Positions 56,677 through 64,000 of a stretch of 64,000 bases of DNA are shown in pieces. Under the pieces are notes generated by a model. The model was given only the letters and a program-made list of their open reading frames with translations. It searched no databases and was not told the origin of the DNA. The position numbers were made by a program, and so were the translations under genes. Location of the stretch: NCBI GenBank assembly GCA_002305805.1, contig DBQY01000009.1, positions 211,858 through 275,857 of the forward strand, in the 5' to 3' direction. Numbering within the stretch: position 1 is the first letter of the stretch; every line of letters begins with the position of its first letter. This DNA comes from Atopobium sp. UBA1382. Its GTDB lineage: Bacteria > Actinomycetota > Coriobacteriia > Coriobacteriales > Atopobiaceae.

Positions 56677-57210
56677 ATGTCCAACCGCCAGGTCGCCCGC
56701 TGCGGCGTCTGCATAGCGCTGCTCGCCGTGAGCGCCTGGGTCACCGTGCCGCTGGGCCCGGTGCCGTTCACCCTGCAGACCTTTGTGCTTGCGCTGCTTC
56801 CCCAGGTCATGCGCACGCACGACGCGCTGTTTACCGTTGTCGTCTACCTGCTGCTGGGCGCGGTGGGCGTGCCGGTGTTCTCCGGCTTTCAGGCCGGGCT
56901 CGGCGTGCTACTGGGACCCACGGGCGGCTACCTCATGGGCTTCGCGGCGGGTATGCCCGTGGCGGGCGCCATCGCGCACACGAACGCGCTGCCGAGAAGG
57001 GCGCGCGGCGCGGCGGGCGGAGTCGCACTGCTGGCGGTGAGCTACGCGCTGGGGACGATCCAGCTCATGAACGTCTACGCGCTCGACGCGCCCGCGGCCC
57101 TGGCCGTAGCGGTGGCACCGTTCGTGGTGCCGGACGCGGCAAAGGTCGCGCTGAGCGTGGGCGTGGCGGAGCGCGTCAACCGAGCGCTGGGAGCGGCGGC
57201 GGAGCGATAG
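56677..57210 (+). CDS. bioY: BioY biotin transporter component
   Basis: This 177-residue membrane protein is the substrate-binding (S) component of biotin ECF transporters. WVTVPLGPVPFTLQTFVLAL is the family signature, then LLGAVGVPVFSGFQAGLGVL, GPTGGYLMGFAAG and a final PFVVPDAAKVALSVGVAERV with the conserved aspartate-lysine. GAGGGAG precedes the start. No ATPase or EcfT gene is nearby, so it relies on shared energizing modules elsewhere. No BirA site or biotin gene is visible. Confidence 0.95.
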   Translation: MSNRQVARCGVCIALLAVSAWVTVPLGPVPFTLQTFVLALLPQVMRTHDALFTVVVYLLLGAVGVPVFSGFQAGLGVLLGPTGGYLMGFAAGMPVAGAIAHTNALPRRARGAAGGVALLAVSYALGTIQLMNVYALDAPAALAVAVAPFVVPDAAKVALSVGVAERVNRALGAAAER

Positions 57211-57223
57211 CTCGGCGCATGCC

Positions 57224-58030
57224 CTACGCGAACAGCTCGTCCAGCGCCACGAGCACGCCGTCCTCGTCGTTGGAGGGGCACACGCGGTCGGCAGCGGCCT
57301 TCACGTCGTCAGGGGCGTTGTCCATGGCGTAGCCGACGCCGCAGAAGCGCAGCATCTCCACGTCGTTGCCGCCGTCGCCGAAGGCCACGCACTGCTCCGG
57401 GGAGATCCCCCGGCGCTCGGCCAGGCGCTCGAGGCCAGAGGCCTTGTGGCAGCCGGGCGTGATGAGGTCGATGGCGCCGTGCCCGCTCGTGGTGGGCTCC
57501 ACCAGGCCGTCGAGCTCGCGACGGAACAGGTCGTAGAAGAAGTCCGTCCGCTCGTCAGGCACGTTCGCCGCAAACTTGAGGATCTTGTCGCCCGTGGCCT
57601 TGAAGTCGTCCACCCAGCTCAGTCGGTGGCAGTAGCGCCTCATCTCGTTGAAGAACTCGTCGCTCACCGCGCCGCGCTCGCAGTAGGCGCCCTCCATACC
57701 GCAGAGCACGTTCCAGACCTCGTCGGCATATTCGCGGCACAGGTCCACGACCGCGGAGACCGTCTCCTCCGACATCGAGCGCACGTAGACGAGCTCCCCG
57801 CGGTCCGTGACGTAGGCACCGTTCTCGGCGACGAAACACAGCTCGTCCTCATGCCCGGGGAAGTGGTCGCGCAGCTGCCAGTACTGGTTGCCGCTCGCCA
57901 CCACGAAGGCGCAGTCCGCAGCCTGCATGCGCGCCAGGAGGCGCTCGAAGCGCGGGACGTCGTAGGTGTAGTCGGAGCGCATGAACGTGCCGTCGATGTC
58001 GACGGCAACGAGCCTGATGTCTGGCGTCAT
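57224..58030 (-). CDS. HAD-superfamily (Cof-type) phosphatase
   Basis: This 268-residue hydrolase is of the Cof/IIB subclass. Motif I is VAVDIDGTFMRSD, motif II VVASGN, a lysine occurs in DKILKF, and motif IV is AFGDGGNDVEMLRFCGVGYAM. It dephosphorylates sugar phosphates or similar metabolites. Convergent with bioY with 13 bases between stops. A decayed second copy of its 5' region lies at 61387-61500. Confidence 0.93.
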   Translation of the reverse strand: MTPDIRLVAVDIDGTFMRSDYTYDVPRFERLLARMQAADCAFVVASGNQYWQLRDHFPGHEDELCFVAENGAYVTDRGELVYVRSMSEETVSAVVDLCREYADEVWNVLCGMEGAYCERGAVSDEFFNEMRRYCHRLSWVDDFKATGDKILKFAANVPDERTDFFYDLFRRELDGLVEPTTSGHGAIDLITPGCHKASGLERLAERRGISPEQCVAFGDGGNDVEMLRFCGVGYAMDNAPDDVKAAADRVCPSNDEDGVLVALDELFA

Positions 58031-58351
58031 GACGAGAGGAACCTCCCTGCGGGCGAGAAGAACGCGCGGTCGGGGCTAGTCTAGCAGGGGAATCGGGCAG
58101 AACTCGTCGCGATGTCCTGCCGGGAGGATTGAACGGAGGGACGGCATGAACGTCAGCTGGCGCGTCGCCACTTCGGAACTCCGGATAACTTCGACCACAG
58201 AACAACGGCATCGTCATCTTTCGTCTTTTATTCTCGTTATTCAATTTGAGATGAGCAGTCCTCCAAACGCGGCGGTGGGGCCTGCCGCCTCAACAAAAAG
58301 GCCCGGGAGCTGAATTCAGCCCCCGGGCTCGCACAAGCTCTCTGCCGGAAC
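58031..58351. other. Gap between HAD and SDR genes
   Basis: Contains a motif copy (58042, GGCGAGAAGAACG), an AT-rich tract (58215-58250) that may be the HAD promoter, and the SDR terminator at 58296-58329. No gene is visible. Confidence 0.6.
58296..58329 (-). terminator. Rho-independent terminator of the SDR gene
   Basis: Reading leftward, GAGCCCGGG, an internal GCTGAATTCAGC, and CCCGGGC form a stable stem followed by TTTTT. This is a classical terminator. Confidence 0.85.
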
Positions 58352-59092
58352 CTACACCGTCATGCCGCCGTCGACGGCCAGGACCTCGCCCGTCACGTAG
58401 GACGCGAGGTCGCTCGCCAGGTAGACGAAGGCGTTGGCAACGTCCTCGGGCTGCCCCACACGACGCAGCGGGATGCCGGCGGCAATGGGGGCGATCATCT
58501 CCTCGGGCAGGCTCGCCACCATGTCCGTGGCCGTGACGCCCGGAGCAACGGCGTTCACGCGGATGCCGCGCGGCCCCAGCTCGCGCGCGAGCGAGATCGT
58601 AATGCCGTTCACCGCGAACTTGGACATGGGGTAGGCAACGCCGGAGGGCTGGCCCATCTTGGAGACCATCGAGCTGGTGTTGATGATCACGCCGCCCTCG
58701 CCGAGCACACGCGCTGCCGCCTGGCAGCCGTTGAGCACACCCCTGACGTTGATGTCGATGATCTTGTCGAACTCCTCGGGCGCGTAGTCGTCGAGCGGTG
58801 TGGACTGCGAGATACCGGCGTTGTTGCACACGATATCGAGCCCGCCGAAGCGCTCCGCCACCTGACGGAAGGCGGCCTCGAGCTCGGCCTCGTCGGAGAC
58901 GCTCGGCCAAAGAGCCATGACGGGGGCGTCAGGGCTTTCGGCCAGGATGCCGTCGAGCGCGCGCCGCGCGGTCTCCTCGCGGCTCCCGCAGAGCGCGACG
59001 TTGGCGCCCTCCTCAAGGAAGCGCTTGACGATGGCGAGGCCGATCCCGCGCGAGCCTCCGGTGATGACGGCGGTCTTTCCCTTGAGCAGCAT
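58352..59092 (-). CDS. Short-chain dehydrogenase/reductase
   Basis: This 246-residue SDR has the cofactor motif TGGSRGIG (residues 11-18), NNAG (about 90), the catalytic serine in NTSSMVSKMG and YPMSK, and ends GEVLAVDGGMTV. It resembles FabG and the hydroxysteroid dehydrogenases of gut anaerobes. It is adjacent to and co-directional with a BaiCD/BaiH-type enoate reductase (84-base gap), so a joint role in reduction of a steroid, bile acid or other enone is plausible but inferred. Confidence 0.9.
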   Translation of the reverse strand: MLLKGKTAVITGGSRGIGLAIVKRFLEEGANVALCGSREETARRALDGILAESPDAPVMALWPSVSDEAELEAAFRQVAERFGGLDIVCNNAGISQSTPLDDYAPEEFDKIIDINVRGVLNGCQAAARVLGEGGVIINTSSMVSKMGQPSGVAYPMSKFAVNGITISLARELGPRGIRVNAVAPGVTATDMVASLPEEMIAPIAAGIPLRRVGQPEDVANAFVYLASDLASYVTGEVLAVDGGMTV

Positions 59093-59176
59093 GGCAATCG
59101 TTCCCTTCTACGTGGGGTAGGCTCGGGTGGTGCCCGCCCAACCCGGCAAACAGTGACAAGAACCTAGCGGGGGCCG

Positions 59177-61135
59177 TCAGGCCATGTCGAGCACCGCCTG
59201 ATACGCCTCGCGGATGGCATCGAGCGCCAGACGCGGCGCCTCCCTGGCGTCACCCACCACGGCGCACGGAATGCCCCGCCCCTCGCACGCCGCCCTGAGG
59301 TCGTCGGTCGGACGCGGGCAGGAGCCCACCGCCATGACCACCACGTCGGCCGGCACGTTCTTCTCGGCACCGTCCACCTCCACCGTCACCGAGCCATCCG
59401 CGATGGAGGTGCACCTGGCATTGGTGAGGACCGTGATGGACTCCTGCGCGAGCGACATCTGCGTGGCGGTCTTGCGCATCTCCCCCATCTCAACGAGAAT
59501 CGCGTCGCGCATCTCGACCACCGTCGATGCGCGGCCCTGGCTGGCGAGGTGCTCGGCGACCTCGATGCCCACGAGCCCGCCGCCGATGATGGCAACGTCG
59601 CCCTCGGGGAGCTCCGCGCCGGAGAGCACGTCGCGCGCATCGATGACGCCGTCGCCGTCCGCACCGGGGATACCCGGCACGATGGACGCCGAGCCAGTCG
59701 CCACGATGACGGCATCGGGCGCAACCTTGTCGATCAGCTCGGGCGTGACGGGCATGTTGAGGCGGATGTCGACGCCGAGTTCCTCCAGGTTCTTGATGGC
59801 CATGTCGCACGCGTAGGCGAAGTCGCCCTTGCGCGGCGCCACCCCGGCGAGCGCGAACTGGCCGCCCAGGCGGTCGGACGCCTCGCAGAGAATGGGCGTG
59901 CACCCGCGCTTGACCAGGTCCTCCGCCGCCTCGATGCCGGCGATGCCGCCGCCCGCGACGAGCACGCGCCGGGGCTCGGCAACGGGCTCGAGCGCCATGG
60001 CGCGCTCCTCGAAGAGCGCGGGGTTGCGAAGGCAGGTGATGTGCTCGATCTCGGGGTCGGAGAGCGCGCGATAGAAGTAGTCGTAGCAGCCCTGGTCGCA
60101 GCCCACGCAGTACTTGATGGACGCCAGCCTGCCCTCCCTGGCCTTGTTGCAGAAGTCGGCATCGGCAAGCTGGGCGCGCGCCATCACCACGAGGTCGGCC
60201 TTGTCCTCGTCGAGGATCTGCTCGGCGAGCTCGGGGCGGTTGATGCGCCCGCAGGGCATGGTGAGCATGCCCGTCTCGCGGCGAATGCGCGCCGCCGGCT
60301 CGACGTTGAAGCCGTTGGGGAGGTCCACCGGGGGCGTCTCGTAGATGAGGGCGGGCGAGAGGATGTTGCCGCGCGAGACGTTGAGGACGTCGACCCCGTG
60401 CTCGCCCGCACGCCTGCAGAACTCGATGACCTCCTCGGGGGTGAGGCCACCCTCGAGGTAGTCATCCTGCCAGCCGATGCGCATGAGAAGCGGCATGCCC
60501 TCGGGAATGTTGGCGCGAATGGCGTCGATGCACGCGAGCGGGAAGCGCATGCGGTTCTCGAGGCTGCCGCCCCACTCGTCGCCACGATGGTTGATGCCTC
60601 CCGAGAGGAACGAGTGCGGCAGGTAGGTGTGTGCGCAGTGAAACTCGACGGCGTCGAATCCGGCGGCCACGGCACGCGCCGCGGCGGCGCCGTAGGCGTC
60701 GATGACCTCGTGGATGCGCTCTACCGTGATGCCCGGGAGCGTGAACTCGGGGGACATGGGCATGTCGGAGGGCACGAGCATCTGAGCGGCGGGGTCGCTG
60801 CCCACGGCGAGCGCGCCCTGCCAGAGCTGCACGGCAATGTGACCGCCCGCCTCGTGCACGGCGTCACAGAGCTCGGTGAGGCCGGGGACGAACTTGTCCT
60901 CCGCGATGGAGAGGAAGCCTCTGGGCGAGCTCGCCGCATCGACGGAGCAGACCTCTGTGGTATTGAGGCCGCAGCCTCCCTTGGCGCGCGTCACGTGGAA
61001 GTCGATGAGCTTCTGCGTCACCGACTTGCCGTCCTCGCTCGCCGCGGACTCGTGCGTGCCCATCGCCGACATGACGACGCGGTTGGGCAGCTCGAGCCCC
61101 CTGATCGTTATGGGCGAAAACAACCTGTCAAACAT
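59177..61135 (-). CDS. BaiCD/BaiH-type FMN/4Fe-4S/FAD enoate reductase
   Basis: This 652-residue flavoprotein belongs to the 2,4-dienoyl-CoA reductase/NADH:flavin oxidoreductase family. Residues 1-350 form an OYE-type FMN barrel (VEFHCAHTYLPHSFLSGGINHRGDEWGG-like block). The four-cysteine [4Fe-4S] motif CVGCDQGCYDYF lies near 343. FAD and NAD domains follow, VLVAGGGIAGIEAAEDL and VAIIGGGLVGIEVAEHL. Members reduce dienoyl-CoAs, bile-acid enones, cinnamates or steroids in gut anaerobes. No bai operon genes other than an SDR are present, so the substrate is open. Confidence 0.94.
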   Translation of the reverse strand: MFDRLFSPITIRGLELPNRVVMSAMGTHESAASEDGKSVTQKLIDFHVTRAKGGCGLNTTEVCSVDAASSPRGFLSIAEDKFVPGLTELCDAVHEAGGHIAVQLWQGALAVGSDPAAQMLVPSDMPMSPEFTLPGITVERIHEVIDAYGAAAARAVAAGFDAVEFHCAHTYLPHSFLSGGINHRGDEWGGSLENRMRFPLACIDAIRANIPEGMPLLMRIGWQDDYLEGGLTPEEVIEFCRRAGEHGVDVLNVSRGNILSPALIYETPPVDLPNGFNVEPAARIRRETGMLTMPCGRINRPELAEQILDEDKADLVVMARAQLADADFCNKAREGRLASIKYCVGCDQGCYDYFYRALSDPEIEHITCLRNPALFEERAMALEPVAEPRRVLVAGGGIAGIEAAEDLVKRGCTPILCEASDRLGGQFALAGVAPRKGDFAYACDMAIKNLEELGVDIRLNMPVTPELIDKVAPDAVIVATGSASIVPGIPGADGDGVIDARDVLSGAELPEGDVAIIGGGLVGIEVAEHLASQGRASTVVEMRDAILVEMGEMRKTATQMSLAQESITVLTNARCTSIADGSVTVEVDGAEKNVPADVVVMAVGSCPRPTDDLRAACEGRGIPCAVVGDAREAPRLALDAIREAYQAVLDMA

Positions 61136-61595
61136 GGGGCCCTCCTTGTGAATGTGGCGCGCACCGAACGTGACGCTCAGGCTGCCCCTACCCTACCCGG
61201 CAGAAGGCGAGAAGAACGCGGAGGCAGCACGTCGTTCGGCACGGGGCGCGACGTCACTCGGCGAGCGTATGGAGCTTGACAGGGTTATATGGGGATGTTA
61301 CTCGGTGTTTACGGCGATTCGGCAGCCCCTAAAGCGGGCTTCCGCCGTCGACCACGTCCCAGCCAGGAAGTCGACGGGCTCGGCCGTTACTGGTTGCCGC
61401 TCGCCATCACGAAGTCGCACCCCGCCCCTCGCATGCATGCCAGCAGGCACTCGAAGCGCGGGACGTCGTAGGCGTAGTCGGTGCGCATGTTTTCGCTCAT
61501 TTATCCGTTTTCGTTTTTTATTATTTCTCGTTTTTCTATTTGGGGCAATCAGCCCGTCGATCACACCCCTGATGCAGATGTCAGCAACCTACATA
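61136..61595. other. Gap with HAD remnant upstream of enoate reductase
   Basis: Holds a motif copy (61206), a consensus TTGACA (61276) with no gene after it, a HAD gene remnant (61387-61500) and an AT-rich tract (61500-61545). No intact gene is seen. Confidence 0.55.
61387..61500 (-). pseudogene. HAD phosphatase 5' fragment
   Basis: A 37-codon ORF reads MRTDYAYDVPRFECLLACMR, then GAGCDFVMASGNQ, then stop. It matches residues 17-49 of the intact HAD at 57224-58030 (MRSDYTYDVPRFERLLARMQ, VVASGNQ). It lacks the DxDGT motif and everything after, so it is a duplicated and decayed fragment. Confidence 0.85.
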
Positions 61596-62384
61596 TCAGA
61601 AGAGGCACGCCTCGATGATGTCCTTGCCGCGCAGGGTCTCCATCCAGGCAGGCGGGATGGCGTCCACTCCGTACACGATGCCCGCGAGCGCCCCGGCCAC
61701 GGCTGCGGTGGTGTCCGTGTCGTCCCCGAGGTTGACGGCTCGCAGCACGCATTCCTCGTAGGATTCCGAGACCGCAAGGCACCAGAGCGCGGCGCAGTAC
61801 GTGTCCCGCACGAAGCCTCCCGAGCCCAGGTCCTTCTCGCTGGCGGCGAGAAGGACGTCAAAGTCCGGGATCGCCTCCGCCGGCGAGGCGCCGGCAGCGA
61901 GCGCGCGCATCACGTGCACCATGTCCACGCAGGCCTCGGTGGAGACGGGGCGCGCGTGCGTGATTGCCGAGACCGCACGGACCTCGTCATCCGTCGCATC
62001 AGTGAAGGCGAGCGGCGCGATGCGCATGAGAGAGCCGTTGCCGTTGTCGCGCTCGCCCGTGCAACCCGTACCGGCGGCGAGCGCACGGGCCGTGGTGCTG
62101 CCGTAGTCAAAGACCACGCCGTCGATGGCGTAGGCGCCGTCGTTGATCCACGCGCGGAATCGCTCGAGCATGTCCGCCGTGTCCACGCGCCCGCACGCGC
62201 GGATGCTGTCGCAGGTGGCGAGCGTCATGCTCGTGTCGTCCGACCAGGTGCCCGCCGGTTGGTCATGCGTGCCGTGGCCGACCATTCCCGTGCAGGCGAA
62301 GCTCCCCCGCGGACGGAACTCGTACGGCACGCCGAGCGCGTCGCCCACGGCAAGACCGTAGATTGCGTCACGAAGCGTTGGCAT
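61596..62384 (-). CDS. ADP-ribosylglycohydrolase family protein
   Basis: This 262-residue protein is of the DraG/ADP-ribosylhydrolase family. The magnesium ligands are in TWSDDTSM and NLGDDTDTTAAVAGALAG. NGSLMRIAPLAF and the N-terminal IYGLAVGDALGVPYEF are diagnostic. It removes ADP-ribose from modified proteins or nucleic acids. It overlaps the upstream MBL-fold gene by 17 bases. Two copies of the recurrent motif lie as an inverted pair inside (61829 and 61844), encoding LLAASEKDLG. Confidence 0.94.
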   Translation of the reverse strand: MPTLRDAIYGLAVGDALGVPYEFRPRGSFACTGMVGHGTHDQPAGTWSDDTSMTLATCDSIRACGRVDTADMLERFRAWINDGAYAIDGVVFDYGSTTARALAAGTGCTGERDNGNGSLMRIAPLAFTDATDDEVRAVSAITHARPVSTEACVDMVHVMRALAAGASPAEAIPDFDVLLAASEKDLGSGGFVRDTYCAALWCLAVSESYEECVLRAVNLGDDTDTTAAVAGALAGIVYGVDAIPPAWMETLRGKDIIEACLF

Positions 62385-63123
62385 GGGCGCCTCCCTCCCC
62401 CGGGGCCGCCTGCAGCAGCTCGCGCAGGTATCCGACGAACTCGTCCGGACCCTCCGGCGGGCAGTGGCCGATGACGAAGGTCTCCGGTACCGGGTCCAGC
62501 CCCTCAATCGTGGCGAGAAGTGCGCGCAGCCGCGCGGGGTCGAGGTGGCAGACGGACGGGTCGTCGCCGGAGTCGTAGTCCTCGCAGAAGCAGTCGCCCA
62601 CGAAGAGGGTGCGCTCCTCGGGGACGTAGACGAGCGTCGAGTCGTTGGTGTGGGGCGCGTCCGTGGCGATCAGGCGGGCCGTCACGCCGCCGAGGTCGAT
62701 CGCGAGCTCGCCCTCAAACTCTATGTCGGCGGTCACGACGATGGGGTCCTCCCCGGGCGGGAACTCCTCGGCAAAGCCCTGGGCCGAGCGTATGTCCGCG
62801 CGGCGCGGGTCATCCGGGTCCGAGAGGATCCCGCGCGCCTCGAGCAGGTGATCGTTCGTCTCTTTCCGGGCGACCGTGAGGCCAGCGACGGCGCTCATGC
62901 CAAAGCTGTGGTCCCAGTGCCAGTGCGTGAGCGCGGTGAGGTTGGGCAGCGGGAGGCCCGCCGAGACGAGCCCGTGGTAGAGGTCCGCGACGTGGCGCGG
63001 CGAGTAGCCCGCGTCGACGGCGAGCGCGAGGCGGTCCCCACGCACGAGCGCCAGCACGGGACGGTCAAGCTCCTCGACGTGCGGGAGATAGGATATGCGC
63101 TCCGACAGGCGAACGAGCGGCAT
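62368..63123 (-). CDS. Metallo-beta-lactamase-fold hydrolase
   Basis: This 251-residue protein has the metal motif THWHWDHS (HxHxDH), a later metal histidine in ATDAPHTNDS, aspartate in LFVGDCF and histidine in VIGHCPPEG. All ligands for a two-metal site are present. The substrate is unknown. It is co-transcribed with the ADP-ribosylglycohydrolase gene (overlap), suggesting a linked pathway. Confidence 0.92.
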   Translation of the reverse strand: MPLVRLSERISYLPHVEELDRPVLALVRGDRLALAVDAGYSPRHVADLYHGLVSAGLPLPNLTALTHWHWDHSFGMSAVAGLTVARKETNDHLLEARGILSDPDDPRRADIRSAQGFAEEFPPGEDPIVVTADIEFEGELAIDLGGVTARLIATDAPHTNDSTLVYVPEERTLFVGDCFCEDYDSGDDPSVCHLDPARLRALLATIEGLDPVPETFVIGHCPPEGPDEFVGYLRELLQAAPGEGGAHANAS

Positions 63124-63172
63124 GGCGCCTCCTTGCGTACTTGCCCGAAGTGGCAGAAACCCCGGGACGGCC

Positions 63173-63400
63173 CTAAAGAAGCAGGTCGTAGCTTCCCTGG
63201 TCGATGTTGAACCTCATGTTACCGACAGTCTGCTCCAGACCGAACGAGCCGTCGGGGCGGATGACGCTTTGCATGCTGCTGGGCGAGGGAAGCATCTGCG
63301 TCATCCGCCCCGTCGCGAGGTCAAAGCGCATGGTGCCGATCTGATGCTCGAGGCGCATCGCGCCGTCGGAGCCGATCACGCTGCGAAAGCCGGTGTCCAT
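63173..63400 (-). CDS. Hypothetical repeat protein, 75 residues
   Basis: Two approximate repeats are visible: VIGSDGAMRLEHQIGTMRF and VIRPDGSFGLEQTVGNMRF, each about 20 residues with 12 residues between. It is small, probably strand-forming, with no signal or membrane segment. GGGAGGGG precedes the start. A copy of CCGTTCTTCTCGCC lies just upstream (63411). It is near but not clearly coupled to the HIRAN gene. Unknown function. Confidence 0.65.
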   Translation of the reverse strand: MDTGFRSVIGSDGAMRLEHQIGTMRFDLATGRMTQMLPSPSSMQSVIRPDGSFGLEQTVGNMRFNIDQGSYDLLL

Positions 63401-63449
63401 GGTTCCCCTCCCGTTCTTCTCGCCTTCCCAGCCGTACGCCGACCGGGCC

Positions 63450-63776
63450 TCAGCGAGCATCCGTTACGAAGACGCCGACACGTACCTGCTTCCAGGGCGC
63501 GGCCTCCGGGTCCACCTGCAGCACGCGCGCCTCGAACGCCGCGGCATGCCCGAAGAAACACATCACCGAGAGCACGGCGTTCTCGTCCGACGGAACGTAG
63601 CCGAGCTTGGTCCCATGGTAGCGCAGCGCAACTGCCTCGGGATCGTGCGGGTTGTCCGGCTCCAGGACAAGCTCGAGCAGCGTGCCCGCCTTGAGCTCCC
63701 CGAGCACCAGCGCACCATCCCAGAACTGGAACCCCGCGACGTTGAACGACATCAGCTGACGTGACGTCTCGTACAT
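63450..63776 (-). CDS. HIRAN-domain protein
   Basis: This 108-residue protein is a stand-alone HIRAN domain. FNVAGFQFWDGALVLGELKA starts the barrel, VLEPDNPHDPEAVALRYHG is the family signature, and LGYVPSDENAVLSVM follows. HIRAN domains bind DNA ends or damaged DNA; stand-alone forms in bacteria lack a known role. GAGGGGAG precedes the ATG. A sequence CTTTCGAGAAGCT upstream is one base off the recurrent motif. Confidence 0.88.
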   Translation of the reverse strand: MYETSRQLMSFNVAGFQFWDGALVLGELKAGTLLELVLEPDNPHDPEAVALRYHGTKLGYVPSDENAVLSVMCFFGHAAAFEARVLQVDPEAAPWKQVRVGVFVTDAR

Positions 63777-63896
63777 GCTGGCTCCCCTCTCTCGACTTGA
63801 GGGGAGCGTACAAGGGCGACCGGACAACATTTCGACGTGGTCCGCTTGCGCCGCCTTTCGAGAAGCTCCCGTACGCCTAGACCAGGCAAGGCTCAA

Positions 63897-64000
63897 TCAA
63901 AGGTTCTCGAGCGTACGGCGATAAGCCTCCGTCAAATCTGTAAAGGAAGAATCGGAAAGAAAGTCATGCGTTGTCGAGATCTGCCAGCCATTGACATGCG
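63897..64000 (-). CDS. C-terminal fragment of a gene cut by the window edge
   Basis: A minus-strand frame enters from the right edge and ends TSTDFL-like: ISTTHDFLSDSSFTDLTEAY, then RRTLENL and stop at 63897. Composition looks coding. Only 34 codons are visible and no family can be named. Confidence 0.5.
   Translation of the reverse strand, partial: HVNGWQISTTHDFLSDSSFTDLTEAYRRTLENL

Noticed and set aside
59549..61279. A 576-codon plus-strand frame opposite the enoate reductase
   Set aside because: Antisense shadow with low-complexity composition and no ribosome site.

Overview
The window looks like the chromosome of a GC-rich (roughly two-thirds G+C), strictly anaerobic, gut-type actinobacterium. 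A Coriobacteriia (Olsenella/Atopobiaceae-like) origin fits best. Pointers are the ferredoxin-linked indolepyruvate oxidoreductase, the selenium-linked anaerobic purine locus, a BaiCD/BaiH-type flavin-iron-sulfur enoate reductase, oxygen-free thiamine synthesis through ThiH, and actinobacterial codon bias with long antisense shadow ORFs. This assignment is inference; no rRNA is present.

Layout. 1-6.1 kb: iorAB, a YegP-like protein, selD, a YaiI-family protein, a lipoprotein and a C39-like peptidase. 6.1-20.7 kb: a VanRS-like two-component pair, an ECF sigma factor/membrane protein/ABC exporter operon, an AAA/DUF4143 ATPase, a TipAS regulator, and a dense set of toxin-antitoxin and Fic genes. 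20.7-26.7 kb: SMR and EamA transporters, a frameshifted XRE regulator, a GNAT-type toxin-antitoxin pair and an orphan FtsX-like permease. 26.7-33.3 kb: one long minus-strand thiamine operon (thiC-thiS-thiF-thiG-thiH-thiE-like-thiE-thiD) led by a TPP riboswitch. 33.4-38.2 kb: a GntR/ABC exporter operon, an unknown membrane protein, a DUF364 protein and a P-loop NTPase.

38.6-54.5 kb is the most coherent block. It holds selenium-dependent molybdenum hydroxylase maturation genes (YqeB-XdhC fusion, YqeC, YedF, DUF3343, EF2568-type aminotransferase) with a FecBCD-type metal/oxyanion importer. Beside them lies the anaerobic purine/urate catabolic set ygeX-ygeY-ygeW-arcC-(ModE-MocA fusion)-hydA-ridA. 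The hydroxylase itself is not in the window. Two ModE-box-like palindromes precede the yqeB-xdhC operon and the yqeC/yedF divergent pair, and the ModE-like DNA-binding domain fused to MocA is a natural candidate to bind them.

54.7-64 kb: a SUKH-domain operon, bioY, a HAD phosphatase with a decayed duplicate, an SDR/enoate-reductase pair, ADP-ribosylglycohydrolase, metallo-beta-lactamase and HIRAN-domain genes.

The strongest unexplained signal is a short motif, consensus (G/C)CGAGAAG(A/G)AC(G). By eye I count about 51 copies of its 10-base core in 64 kb, evenly split between strands. They lie in genes, often at inter-domain linkers, and in intergenic spaces as inverted pairs. This is the distribution of a DNA-uptake-type sequence. 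Two further intergenic repeat families are present: hairpins with a GGGAC-GTCCC core, and about 110-131 bp elements with long inverted ends.
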